Under the pieces are notes generated by a model. The model was not told the DNA's origin and searched no databases. It was given only the letters and a program-made list of their open reading frames with translations. This document shows, piece by piece, positions 39,874 through 51,305 of a DNA stretch of 64,000 bases; within the stretch, counting starts at the first letter, position 1; each line of letters begins with the position of its first letter. The stretch is from positions 52,648,386 to 52,712,385 of the forward strand of contig OX359248.1 in NCBI GenBank assembly GCA_947179485.1. Direction: 5' to 3'. The position numbers and the translations under genes are program-made. This DNA is from Allacma fusca (taxonomy: Eukaryota; Arthropoda; Collembola; Symphypleona; Sminthuridae).

Positions 39874-42800
39874 TAATAATTTTACTATGTCAGAATTGCT
39901 GCATGATAATTGCACTATTTATGACTCAGCAGAGCTGTAAGCAGGGGCTTCTCATCATGGACAGTCTTTTCGCACCGGATTAGACCAAACGTGACCGTAT
40001 TTCGGTCATGCCCTAACCCTACCTTGATTTTAGATTAGTCTGTAATTCAATCCTAACCTGACCCATATTTATGTCAAATTTGAGTCTAAAATTGTAACCA
40101 TTATGGGTTCCTTTCACATCCATAGGGGTGAAGGTTCTTGAGGAGCATAAATTGGCTGGTGGAAAGTCCTTGAGAGACTCTGCCACAAGTAATTTTCTTA
40201 CATCCCGTTTACTGCCCTAACACATGTACATGATCCCACCTTTGTGGACCGGTGTGAAGGAAGAGAAGGAGCCAGGTCAGGGATTTGATCAGACTAAACC
40301 CCTAAGCTCCCTCAATAACTACTCCGGATGAAATCCTATTCTGGAGTACAACTCCTAGTATTTTAGTACGGAACAAAAGCCCCTATTTCGAGGACTCCTT
40401 CAAAACAAGACGCCAGGCTGCAATTATTAAAGAAATCTACGCGGGAAATTGAATTAGACCCCCTTTTGTTCACAGCCCCATCTCATTTTCGGCAGATTTC
40501 TCCCAAATAAGTCATTTGCAGTAAAAACGACAATTTCCACGAACCACATTATTAAAGCCTAATTCCACCTCGACAAGCTGCGCTTCCAAAACTACAAAGG
40601 CTATTCAGTCCAAATTGGTTTTGTTTTCCTCAAAAATTTTACCAACAAAAATGTATTTTTCTATCTACGCCCCATATTTTCAATTTCAGGTTAAAAATTT
40701 TCCCCTTAAGTTTTGCAGCTAAAAGTAAAATATAATTTATTTATTTATTTTTTACTATTCACTTTTCTAGAATACCGTTCTGATGGATTTGTGTTCAAAA
40801 ATTGTTACTACAACATTCTCTGAAGAAAAACAATAATATTTTACAAGCAGGAAAAAATGAGAGTAACTCTTCAATGTTCTCCTAAAATTGTCAATGGGTT
40901 AAACAAATTATAAATGGATAACCAAAGTTTCTAAAATTTGGTGTGTCGAAACATCTGCGGAACAATATTCCTGAATATTGCCTCATTTTATTCTGATTTT
41001 GACATATCTACACTTACATTAAAAATCTCCTTATAACCCGCCCTGTTGTTGGCATATAGGGGCAAAAATTGGTAAGATTAAATTTATAGAATAGAAAAAT
41101 TTCAGGAATGGAGGCATGGAATTCGGGAGTAAAATTTTGCTGTCTTTAGGGTTCCTGTGATGGCATGAGCGCTTGGTGTACGTTGAAAGATCAAATGTTA
41201 TTCCAGGATTTATTTGGAGCCGTTGTTGGAAGACGTCAAATTTGATTTAATGAATGTGCTGGAGGTTTATGGGAATCGGGAAAAGCGGGTGCGTTGTGGT
41301 TCGTGGGAATGCGGGGCTTTTGGAAAACAAGACGAAGGATAAGGAGCGTTCCTGTGAAATGTGAAGTCACGTTCCACATGCCTCGGTCTTGTTTACCTTT
41401 GAAAACAATGCTGGAGGATATGCAATAGTTGTAAATGCACTGTATGCATTGGAGCCAACTTGCACTGTTATGGCTCTAATCTGACGGGGAATCTGAAACG
41501 GAGCTAAAAACTTTACGCACGCACCCTTCACCTCCCACATACAAATAACTCCAAGCAAATGTTTAAAGCCCCTACTGAATTGCAAATCACGTATTTTCCC
41601 CGTTACTCCAATTCGAACATTTTCCGAGAATCTCCGTTCGGCAGTTGACATATAAGTATCGATATGTAAATACATATGCATCCCAGCCTTCCAAAGAAAT
41701 TGGAAGGTGCAGGTTCAAAGCGGCAGTCGCTATTCTTAGGGTTGCGTTCGCGCCAGTTAACTTTAAATAGCCCGCTTTCAATTCGATCAAACTTTCGTGA
41801 AGAAACTGAGTCAACTTTGACCTAAAATTGACCTGGTAGTGGAAATATTTTAATGCGTAAATAGCCTCAATTGGATCTGCGCTAAAGCTAAAAAGATTTA
41901 CTGTAATTGGAGCACAGTGTTAGCAAATTTATTCAAATTTGAAAAAATAATTATTGGATTTCCACAAAATCTTAAAACATTTTTGACCCCTTTTTTCTAA
42001 AAACCTGTCCGTTTCTAATTCCAATCCGTACTAAGCTGTGGCTGGTTATTTGAGAAAATGTTTAGAATTTCTGTGCACATTAATGTTGCACTCTTGACAA
42101 TAACCTCACATTGAGCGCACAAGCTGAATTTTTACTGGATTTGACCCAGAATTGACCCACATTTGAAAGAAACTTAAGGAAGGGAAACCTGCCACTGTAC
42201 CTAATCGTGCATCATCAAAACTAGGTCAAAATTGTTCTAAGCTGAACTGAAACTTGACCCAGGGCATCACTGAAGTTGGGGATAAAGCGTTGAGATATTA
42301 CCAGGTCGTGGACGGAGCTTGAGAGTAAGAAATAGGAGTCCCGTGCTAATATGTAAATCGGGGGAAAGATTTAGGGATGTTTTTGCGTCCGCCTCTAACA
42401 AGACACATGGTTGAGGATTTGTGTAGGAGAAAGTTGGTGTTGTGTTGTTGTAGATGTAAGTTGAGACGTTATCTGGGCTTAAGTGCTGGTCTAATCTGAA
42501 TCCCGGAGGTACATCCCAAGGTCTATTTACTCTTCAACTTACAGCCTCCCGAAACATTAGCCTTTTGTTCCGACCGAGCCTTCCCTTTGTCCTCCTTGAA
42601 ACGGCTCCCATAAAACTTCCAAAATCCACTGTACTTAGGCTCAATGGGGCCTCTAAGATAAATAGAAAAACTGGGGGATTTTCAAAGCCAAAGCGGCCGT
42701 CATTTCTTGGAGTACTTGGCCCTTTCAAGTTGATGTCAAGCATGGATGATTAAAATCAAACACTCCACCTCCGGTGGGGTCTTTTCTATTGGCTAATCAT

Positions 42801-43571
42801 CATATCTAAATCCAATCCCATATCCCGCTTTCATATTACCCACTCTCCAGTCAAGTGCCAGTATTTATTTTAAGCGATAGCTGGCTCTTCACACATTTCA
42901 AGTCGATAAACGCCTGATAAAAATTCTACTAGGGACAATCCACAACTTTCTCGCCCACAAAAATCTTTTTTTTTGTCATTTTACGATTTTATTTCCAATT
43001 TTTGAGTCCTAGAAAAATTGCTGAATTAGGAATTAGGGGCCGTCCACATTTTACAGAAAAAATCAGAAACCTCAAATTTGAATGTTTGTAGGATAAAATC
43101 AGACGCTCTAGCCAATAATAGGCGGTGATACACAAATTGATTAAATGCTCAGGAGATGAGTCAATTAGAACCCTAAAAAATGTAATATTAGTGTTTCCAA
43201 AAATCAGGGTTGCTGAAACAAATTTTATATCAAAATTAAAGAAATGTGAAGAAATTGCGGTTCCAAAATGTGATTGCTGCAGAAATTATAGCTATAAAAA
43301 TCAATAATGTGAAAAATTACGGTTCCAAATTCAGTCAATAAAATTGAACAGTAAATTATTTATAAAAAAAGGAAGGAATTCAGTAACTTGTTGAAAATAA
43401 AGCATGAAAATTCTAAGGTACCATAAAAAACTGACAATCCTCCTCCAGGCGCCTTGATCTAGTAGTAGCAAAATTTATGATTAGCAATGCTATGTTTTCA
43501 CTTATGGAAGATTACTAAGATGATGGTAAATGGGAATTTGTGCAAGGAATACCCCCAACTGAGAAAGTGAT

Positions 43572-43602
43572 CCGAGGGGTATCTTATAGCGAGAGTTGAT
43601 TG
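43572..43602. mobile_element. solo MITE end in dpr intron B-C
   Basis: Right-type end GTATCTTATAGCGAGAGTTG then ATTG. The left partner could not be placed. Confidence 0.5.
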
Positions 43603-45027
43603 CACATGTTATCATAACAGCTCCGATATTGGTACTTGAGATCGGCCCAGGTTAAGGTAAATAGATCCTTCGATATCCCTACGTAGGTTATTAAGCACCC
43701 CTGCGGAACATAAGTGGTTAATACGGTTAATCCGGAGGTAAGTACAGAACGGATTTTGAGTAATCCCTCCGTTCCGAATATGTACGCATTAGTTGTATTG
43801 ATTACGGAGGATTTCGCAAAGTTAGGCAATTAATCAGGTCAAGGGAGTGTTAGGTGGGAAATGGGGGAAGAGGAACTCAGTAGAGTGGAAACGGTGTGGA
43901 TTCCCGATAGCTCCGCCATTGTCCGACCCAACCATAAAGTGAATTAAATTTTTGTTCAGTCTAGCAAAAGAAGGGGGAAAATAAGAGTGGGTAAGGGTGT
44001 GTGTGAGCGGTGAAAAAAAAAGTTGGGAGAGAATGAACTCAAAGAAAAATTTGGAGCAAGACAAACCTACATCTCCGTCTTGGCACTGTATCTTCATTAA
44101 GACTATAACACAAACTTTTCTAAGCCTACGGGCCTAAGGCTACAACCATAAAGGAAGGTGTAGCAAGGATCGTTCAAATATTACACTTTAGCTCTCAGTA
44201 GTTGTTTTTTATTCCACTCACTAAACCTTTGGCAACAAAGGAAAAATCCCTTATGCCATGTTTTAAGGCATCGTTTGCACAACTAATAAATGTAAAATAA
44301 TTAAAAAATGTAAAACTCAGTTAACAGGCCTCTTCTAGCTGGAATAAAACCTTTCTTTTTATTTAATAACGATGGATTCAAAAACTCCAATGGGTTTTTT
44401 GAGGGGTTGTTACAGGCAGTATAATTCCCAGCCCACAGCGTTCAAGACCTCAAAATTCGTAGCAATGTTTAAGAAAACAATTTTTGGGCAGTAAAGTTAA
44501 GAGCCTAATATTTTAATTATAATAGGAAATTATGGTATCTTGGTAAAACCTATTGACTAAAGTACGAGGCCTCTAAGGCCGGAGGCCTCAAATCAGTTTA
44601 AAGATCTTTTAATCCTGAAGATAAAAAGCGATTTAAAATCAATACCCTCAAATAAGTTTTTGACCACAGCTTACAAAATTATTCCTAATATAAGAGCACC
44701 TGAGAGGCCTGACTCAATTGGAAGGGATTTTTTGGGGGCTGTAAAGGAAATCTTCTAATATGTAGGAAAGGAGGCCCCAGATAATTTTGGGTTTTTTAGC
44801 TGAATTTTTTAGCTGAAGCAATAGAATGTAATGCCTCGAGTAATTTTAAAGGCTTGTGATACTTCCTTGAAAAACGGCTTAAGAATTAAGCATTGAGACT
44901 TGAAATAAAATTTTATGTTATTTTTACATATGTTGCTGTTTTGGGGCCTCGTAATGTGATATATGAAAGAGGCCTAGGTACATGATACTTGGAAGTTTTG
45001 TTGGAAAGTTTTCCAATCGCTGATAGT

Positions 45028-45084
45028 CAGAGAGAGAGAGAGAGAAAGTGAGCGAGAGAGAGAGAGAGAGAGAAAAGAAGAGAG
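45028..45084. repeat. (AG)n microsatellite in dpr intron B-C
   Basis: Interrupted AG repeats begin about 80 bp after the exon B donor. On the transcribed strand this is (CT)n. Confidence 0.95.
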
Positions 45085-45163
45085 AAAGAAAAGGAAAGGA
45101 GGAGAAAAGAAAATGGAGAAGTTGATTTATGGTAGACTTGGATAAAAAGATTATGGAATTTAC

Positions 45164-45538
45164 CCTCTCGACGGATTGATGTTTGCCGAAGAGATTGACC
45201 ACCCGTCCACCGTCATGGTACCAGAAGATATATGCGGGTTGTTCTAAACTCTGTGTGATGATGCATCTAATTTGCACCGTACTCCCGCTCTTCACAAATA
45301 GGTCGGACTCGCCCAAAATCTTGGTCTGAGGAACGACGACTTCCATTTGGACGAAATGTGACATTTTCGGCTCACTCGTGACTTGACACTCGTACATTCC
45401 CGCGTCTCGAGACTGGACGTATTTTATTTGCAGAGTCCAAGTGTCCCCGTTGTGGAGAACTTGGAACCTCTCGTCAGCAATGAACGTGTAACGATCCACT
45501 GTCAAGATGTGCGAGTCTCGTTTCCGGATCCACGACAC
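45164..45538 (-). CDS. dpr: dpr exon B: rest of Ig1 and first half of Ig2
   Basis: This exon encodes 125 residues (51-175 of the assembled product), in phase 0 at both ends. The acceptor is ttggaaattcag before GTGTCG and the donor is GAGAGG followed by gtaaat. It opens with VSWIRKRDSHILTVDRYTF, the Ig1 tryptophan strand (Trp53) of Dpr proteins. It continues through WTLQIKYVQSRDAGMYEC, which supplies the second Ig1 cysteine (101). The linker VVVPQTKILGESDLFVKSG leads into Ig2, with Cys142 in VQIRCII and Trp156 in IFWYHDG. The open frame continues beyond the donor only into a serine/leucine-rich translation of an (AG)n tract, which is intron. This is the most diagnostic exon of the gene. Confidence 0.96.
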
Positions 45539-45691
45539 CTGAATTTCCAACGTCACAATTTTATCTCAACCTTTAACATCATCACTTTACGAATACATGC
45601 CGTGTCCCTCCTTATACCCACGCTCAGTATGACTTTGCGCCTGTCATCTTTTACATACGTGTCTTCCGAGGAGCTCAATTTAAAAAACAAA

Positions 45692-45792
45692 TCTCGTTAT
45701 AAGGGATTTCTCTTTGTGAGAGAATCTCTTCATACGGGATCTCTCGTTGAAAGGAATCCCTTCTTCTGTCCGGTATCTCGATGTGAGGGAAT
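45692..45792. repeat. tandem array of MITE-end-like 16-19 bp units
   Basis: About six consecutive units follow the pattern TCTCGTTATAAGGGAATC with variation: TCTCGTTATAAGGGATT, TCTTCATACGGGATC, TCTCGTTGAAAGGAATC, TCGATGTGAGGGAATC and others. The unit is the inner part of the MITE end. The array lies 150 bp upstream of the dpr exon B acceptor, in the intron. Confidence 0.6.
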
Positions 45793-45824
45793 CATTTACT
45801 AGGGAACTGATTTGCATATATTTA

Positions 45825-46025
45825 CAGGAAACCCGCATTAGATTAGAACCCTCAAATCTTAAATTTTGAATCTAGCAACACTCCATTTGAGGATACAGTT
45901 AAGGAAACAAAATTAACATGTTGTTAAATAGCAATTTGTGCAAACATATTTGAGGCAGTGCTGTGAGAATGGGTCGGATCAAAAAACTCCTTAAGGAGAG
46001 AGACACTTATAGAAAGAGAGCACTG
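45825..46025. mobile_element. TA-CAGT MITE copy in dpr intron A-B
   Basis: Left CAGGAAACCCGCATTAGATT then AGAACCCTCAAATC; right inward CAGTGCTCTCTTTCTATAAG. TA on both sides, 201 bp. It lies next to the tandem end-like units at 45692-45792. Confidence 0.72.
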
Positions 46026-46437
46026 TACTCCCGTGCTATTAACTGGCACAAACTCCGACAGGATAAATTATGAAAATATATTTGAACAAGGCCTTGCCTT
46101 GAGCCATTAAGTTGACGTGACGGAGAGATTTGGGAGCGTGTGCGTTGAGTATTTGAAATGACAAATGTATGGGAGAAAATGATTAAATGCGATTGTAAAA
46201 ATCTGACCCATTCCCTCCACCCCTGCTTTGTATGGGCAAGGAGGTGAAGCATTGGCAAGTGTTTTCATTTCAAGATTTACTTTCCCCGTCCATTTTCCCA
46301 ATTTCAGAGCTCTCAAAAAGCGTGGAAAAGTTTTTATTGGAGGGAAAAGAGCTCCCTTTCAAAGAGCCTCTGTGTTGGGACACAAGAAATGAGAAGAGAA
46401 AGTAAAAAGCGTATTTGTACCCCAAGCCCTTCTGGCA

Positions 46438-46623
46438 CAGTCAAGGCTCGATATCATGGGCAACCTTTTAAATCCCAGTTTTTCTTCAGGGGACGACTAA
46501 GTCTGCCCACAGTCATATTTCCCCCATTCGGTCAAATGCCAATTTTTTGGGACGGGAAAATTTGTTGTAATTCGATAGGAAAATATTTTCTTGGGCCGGG
46601 GACGCTCTAGAGAAAGTGCACTG
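46438..46623. mobile_element. TA-CAGT MITE copy in dpr intron A-B
   Basis: Left CAGTCAAGGCTCGATATCAT; right inward CAGTGCACTTTCTCTAGAGC then GTCCCCGGCCC, with TA at the right end. 186 bp. Confidence 0.75.
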
Positions 46624-46925
46624 TATCCGCGAGAATTTGGAAAGGTGTACACAGCACACGCTCGGACATCTCGATATTAAAGGGCCAGTGCGGAATACGG
46701 AATGAAGACCTTTACTCAAGCCTCTAGCATCAGCAATAGTCGTCCACACAAATGGAAGTAAACATTGACTCGTGATATTAAACTTTCTCCATAGAAATTC
46801 ACGGAATGTCCCTTTATAACGTTCCTTGGGTCGAGTCCAACCCGCATGTTTTCTCTTTCTACTTTCACTAAATGCAAGCACAATACATGGATCATCGCTT
46901 TCAGTCAATATTTTGTCAACACCTA

Positions 46926-47101
46926 CAGACAAATCTTGTTATAACGGAATTTTCTATATGACAGAAATCCTTTACTTAAATTTGTCATCACCTTCTACGA
47001 GCAATTCTTCAAACGGCTTTTAAAAGGATGACCAGACCATTTAATTTTTATTCTCAAAAATCCCCAGAAAATTTCCAACCCCCTATAACGAGATTTGACT
47101 G
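46926..47101. mobile_element. TA-CAGT MITE copy, well preserved, in dpr intron A-B
   Basis: Left CAGACAAATCTTGTTATAAC and right inward CAGTCAAATCTCGTTATAGG match at 16 of the first 20 bases. 176 bp. Confidence 0.85.
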
Positions 47102-47652
47102 TGTTGAAAGCTAATTCAACCGGTAATTTTGAGAGCTTTTGTACTTACACTCATTGGTAATTTTTCCTTTCAGTCAAAATAAAATTTGAAGCGTAGAAAT
47201 GGGTTATTTCCAGACTGCTATTATAGAAAAAGTGCGTTCTACTGTAAAAAATATATACTATACAGAGGTTTTGCTATAATCCCTTTGAAATCATCAGTTT
47301 TGCAGAAATGAAATGATTTCTGCAGAAGAATAATAATTCCTTCCTTACGCAACTTCCCAATTGAGTGTAATTTTTGGGATATTAGTTTCGCAATAATAAA
47401 TCGTTTCTTTTTTTTTGCAAAGCTCGGGGATAAAAAATTGTTACAAAAGCAGCATTTAGCTACTTTTTCTATTGTGACAAATCCGGGCTTAAAAAACTCT
47501 CATACTGGATTTCCACAATTCAGCGAGCTCGGATAAAAAACATATTGGGAATACATGTATTGAAATAGGGAAAAATCGGGAGATTTTAAATGTAGAATCG
47601 GATCTTCATTACTTTGGTGATTTGAAAGGGGAAAAATTTAATAAAACAAGTA

Positions 47653-47834
47653 CAGTGGGCTCTTGCTATAAAGGAATCTTTTACGTATTATTCTCTCTGT
47701 CAGTTTTGGAAGAAACGATTGTAAGTGAGATTTTTTGAATGCAACGGACTACTTCAAAGCAAAACTTTTATTAAGACATTTAAATCTTTTTTGGTTTCCT
47801 TGTACTCGTTTGATTTTATACGAGCAGTGCAGTG
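47653..47834. mobile_element. TA-CAGT MITE copy in dpr intron A-B
   Basis: Left CAGTGGGCTCTTGCTATAAA then GGAATC, after TA; right inward CACTGCACTGCTCGTATAAA, with TA. 182 bp. Confidence 0.75.
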
Positions 47835-48079
47835 TAGACAGGAAACATTTTGAGATTGTCAGTTACTTCCTAAAGGATTATACTGTTTGATGGAAAAGCT
47901 GCAAGACAAAGATAGAAGTTGGACAAAGGGACAGAGAAAGGGATTTCATGGGACCTGATGAAGGAAACTTGATAAAGCGATTATGTACAAAAAGGAGACT
48001 CCTACTACAATCTTGTTGTCCACAATATCAAAAAAGTCGTGCGTGTCATCTCAATTTCTTGTTAATTTCCTCTCCATAA

Positions 48080-49400
48080 AATTAGAAATGCTCCTTGTGG
48101 AAGGAGAAAGTAGGGAAAGGACAAATAATACAAAAATGGGCAAGAGAGACAGAGAGTTCTGAGGACGGGACAAAGTGAAAGCAATAAAATTATATAGGGA
48201 GAGACAAAAAACAGAGTGATAGAGAAACGGAAATGCACGAGACAGACTGCAGGGGAAATGAAGGAGTGCACGGGAAAGAGAGGCGAAAATAGTCTCTGAG
48301 GAAGGCAGTCAAGCTTCCCAGAGCCATAGTCAACCCACAACAGATGGAGAAAGTTTAGACAGAAAAGAAAGTGTGTCAAAGTAAATAAGCCAGAGTAAGG
48401 GCAACAACACATTGCGAGAGAAAATGAGAGCGCGAAGGGACAAGAAACAAAAGAGTGCACGTCAGGACAGGAAAACAGTTACAGAAAAGAGGGATAGAGA
48501 AAAACGTACAAGCTTCAGCCTGAGAAATGAGAGAGAGGCAGTGGAGAGAAAGTATAAGCTAAAGTAGGAGAAAAGAAAGAGAGCTTGGGGAAAGAGTGCA
48601 AGCTAGAGTATAAGCAAGAGAAAAGAGATGGGGAAAAGAGTGCAATTCCCAGGAATAGAAAAGAGAGTGAAAAACCAGTGAAAAGAATAGAGAAAGGCTG
48701 GGGAAAGTCACAGTAAAACGGCAGAGAGTGAGAAAAGAGTGCCAGCTGCAGAATAAGAAAAGAGAGAGAAAAAAGTCTGACCGAGAAGTTGAGTACAAGG
48801 AAAGAGTGCAAGAGAGTAATTATTACGGCGGGAAAAAGGTGAAAGCAGGAAAGGATGCCACCGAGAGAGTGCAAAAAGGAGGAAATCTGAAAAATTGTTG
48901 ATTTGCACATGTTTAAAACCCTAAAAAATAATCTACAGCGTCTAAATTTCATTTAGTGTACGGTTTCTGGAACACTTTCTAGAAACAAAGAATTACTTTC
49001 TCCGAAACTGTAATACTGATTTCAATTAGGATTGAATTTATTTGAGCTTTTGTTCTGGAGAATATTTTTGCATAAATTCCGTCCAGACAACTTGGAGTCC
49101 TGCGCAACCCTGCAGCCGAATAAAAAATCAGTTTGACAGGAAAGATTGAATGAAAAAAAAGCAAAGAGCGTAAGTGTTCGATAGGAGCGAGAGAGTGCAA
49201 GGGAAAAAAGTAGGGTGAAATTATTTCGCAAAGAGAGAGAGCAAAAGAGTATCTCCTAAGAAAAAGAAACAGATCCAGAATTAGTGCACGAGAGACCTGA
49301 AAAACGAGAGAAAGAGCAGAGTTAGCAAGATTGGAAAGGACTAGGAAGGAGGGAAAGTTTGAGACAGGAAAGAGTGAGAGAGGAGTGCATTTGGAATCAT
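48080..49400. repeat. 1.3 kb polypurine tract with AAAAGAGTGCAAG units
   Basis: The plus strand is strongly purine-biased. It contains irregular repeats of GAGAAAAGAGAGWG and GGAAAAGAGTGCAAG about every 25-45 bases. The minus strand therefore reads as Leu/Ser/Phe/Pro-rich open frames of up to 145 residues, which I regard as composition artefacts. It lies in dpr intron A-B, so the transcript would be pyrimidine-rich here. Confidence 0.75.
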
Positions 49401-50196
49401 TGGAAAATTCGCGGGAATGTTGTGATTACAAAAGCCATTTCCAGTCGGATGGTTTCGTAGTTGACAAGGGATTACGTAAGTGCGGAGTCATTTTATTGAA
49501 ATTCCGTACGTGGATTTTCTATCCTTACAAACATATATGTACACAGTGCTGTACATTGAGACACATAGATACTTATACATAAGGACATGTATGTATGTAC
49601 ATCCCATAGGAAAACCCACTCTCTCACTGATAATGACACATTTCCAAGGATTCACATGAATTCCTCCTATAACTTACACTTGAGACACAGCGTTCTCTCG
49701 TTATTACGCACCCCCTTCACATAACAACTCTGTCAGTGGAAAATTATCCTCAAATATTCCTCCTCTGCTAATCCTAACATTTCCCCTTAAAACACCATGT
49801 GGCTAAAAAATTGAAGATTTGCTCCTTCCAGGTTTGTCGTTGCACACAGAGTGTACATTATTCTAAAAACTGTTCCCTTATTGGGCTGAGTCATCCATGC
49901 ATATCAAGATGCTTCCTATTGTATTACACACTCTCACTTGAGCCTCGCCTTTTCTTCCCTTTCTCCGGATTTTTCTCTATTTATTCCAACCAACTCAACT
50001 GGCTTTCTTTTATTTTCCCATCGAATCTCTCCCTTCCTGTCTCTCTGCTCAGTCTTCCATTTCTGAATACAGGAAGCCCCTGCTATAGCAGAGCACCGTC
50101 CAAGGCACAGGCATTCCTTAGAGGAAAACATCTTCTCCTTTACCAGGGAACCGCATTCTAAATTTCTCAACTCATAAGAGCAAACTGAGCAAACTA

Positions 50197-50426
50197 CAGC
50201 TATAACAGACACCCATGAAACATTTTATGTTACATTCTACATTTCACATTTTAAGGGCTGTCCTAACAGGAGAAAAATGTGACTTTTAAAATCCTGTGCT
50301 TCTAGTATTTATCCGAGGAGGGAAATTAACTGCAGGTGAAGAGAACGTGTGAAATAATTTTTGCCCTTGAAGGGAAGTTGCTCTTGTACGAGGAATCCTG
50401 TCCATAGAGAGAGAGAGATTGCACTG
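50197..50426. mobile_element. TA-CAGT MITE copy in dpr intron A-B
   Basis: The right end is intact with TA (inward CAGTGCAATCTCTCTCTCTA). The left end CAGCTATAACAGACACCC is shortened. A further end-like sequence (CAGGAAGCCCCTGCTATAGC) lies about 130 bp before it. Confidence 0.6.
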
Positions 50427-50597
50427 TAGTTTGAGTCAGAAAGTGAACCTGGTGAAGAGGCAGATCGATATGCAGTGAAGCAAGTCAGTGAGCACCCTTT
50501 TTTGCCCACATTTTAGGGAGTAGATGTGTCCGCATTATTTGCACTTCACTGGCTCATCCCACGCTGTACCTCCATTAACACTTCGTACGCACACATA

Positions 50598-50773
50598 CTG
50601 TAGACTCTTCCTAGACTGACGGTCCCTGGAGTAGGAATCCTACAATCAAGTACCTTACAGCGATGGCAGGAATGTCCGGGAAGGATGCTTTTGCATAGTA
50701 AATTCTAACTAAGGCACAAGCCCTGAAACAGGTACTACTACTCCTGGACTGTCATTATAGGGAGAGTTGACTG
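50598..50773. mobile_element. TA-CAGT MITE copy, well preserved, in dpr intron A-B
   Basis: Left CTGTAGACTCTTCCTAGACT then GACGGTCCCTGGAGTAGG; right inward CAGTCAACTCTCCCTATAAT then GACAGTCCAGGAGTAG. Similarity extends beyond 40 bp. 176 bp. Confidence 0.85.
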
Positions 50774-50921
50774 CAAGTGCACAAACACACCCACAAACCC
50801 TCTCACATTCTAGTGAGAACAAAACACAATTTCCGCAATTCTGTTTTCCACTGCCTTAATCACATTCTTACAATTCCCTCTATTTTCTTTGGAACATAAA
50901 TCTGGGTCAAAATTTCATTTA

Positions 50922-51098
50922 CAGTCGGATGTTTGTATCCAAGGAACCCTGAGAGCCGGAAGATATGAGCAAATTAACGCTATTGTTAAAGGTGAATGTT
51001 TCCAAGTGTTTTTTAATCCATAGAAAAATGTTTGAAGGAAAGATCGTCATGACAAAGAAGGCGGTGTGGAAAAATATTGTCCTATTTATGCAAGGCTG
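50922..51098. mobile_element. TA-CAGT MITE copy in dpr intron A-B
   Basis: The left end CAGTCGGATGTTTGTATCCA then AGGAACCC follows TA. The right end is diverged (inward CAGCCTTGCATAAATAGGAC). Length 177 bp is the family mode. Confidence 0.58.
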
Positions 51099-51305
51099 CA
51101 AAAACAAATGAAGATATTATGTTTTTGACCCCTGTGACCTCAAATATTGACACGGGTCAATAGAGTAATTTTTCCTCTCATATATTATTTTAGTTCCAAA
51201 ACCTTTTGTACAATTTATAAAAAATCAAGTTTGTTATAATTATATTACTATAGTTTATTTATTATTCAGTAGTTTCCAGGTGAACGAAATTTGAAGAAAT
51301 GTATA

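Larger units (their letters stand above)
35249..45163 (-). other. dpr: dpr intron between exons B and C (9.9 kb)
   Basis: It splits Ig2 in phase 0. It contains MITE ends at 38788 and 43572, a short MITE at 39759, (AAT)n and (AG)n runs, and otherwise unique AT-rich sequence. A 215-codon plus-strand frame at 37889-38536 overlaps loose repeat units and is not supported as a gene. Confidence 0.9.

Noticed and set aside
48062-48952. Leu/Ser/Phe-rich open frames of 132 and 145 codons resembling membrane proteins
   Set aside because: They are the complement of the polypurine tract; the hydrophobicity comes from base composition.
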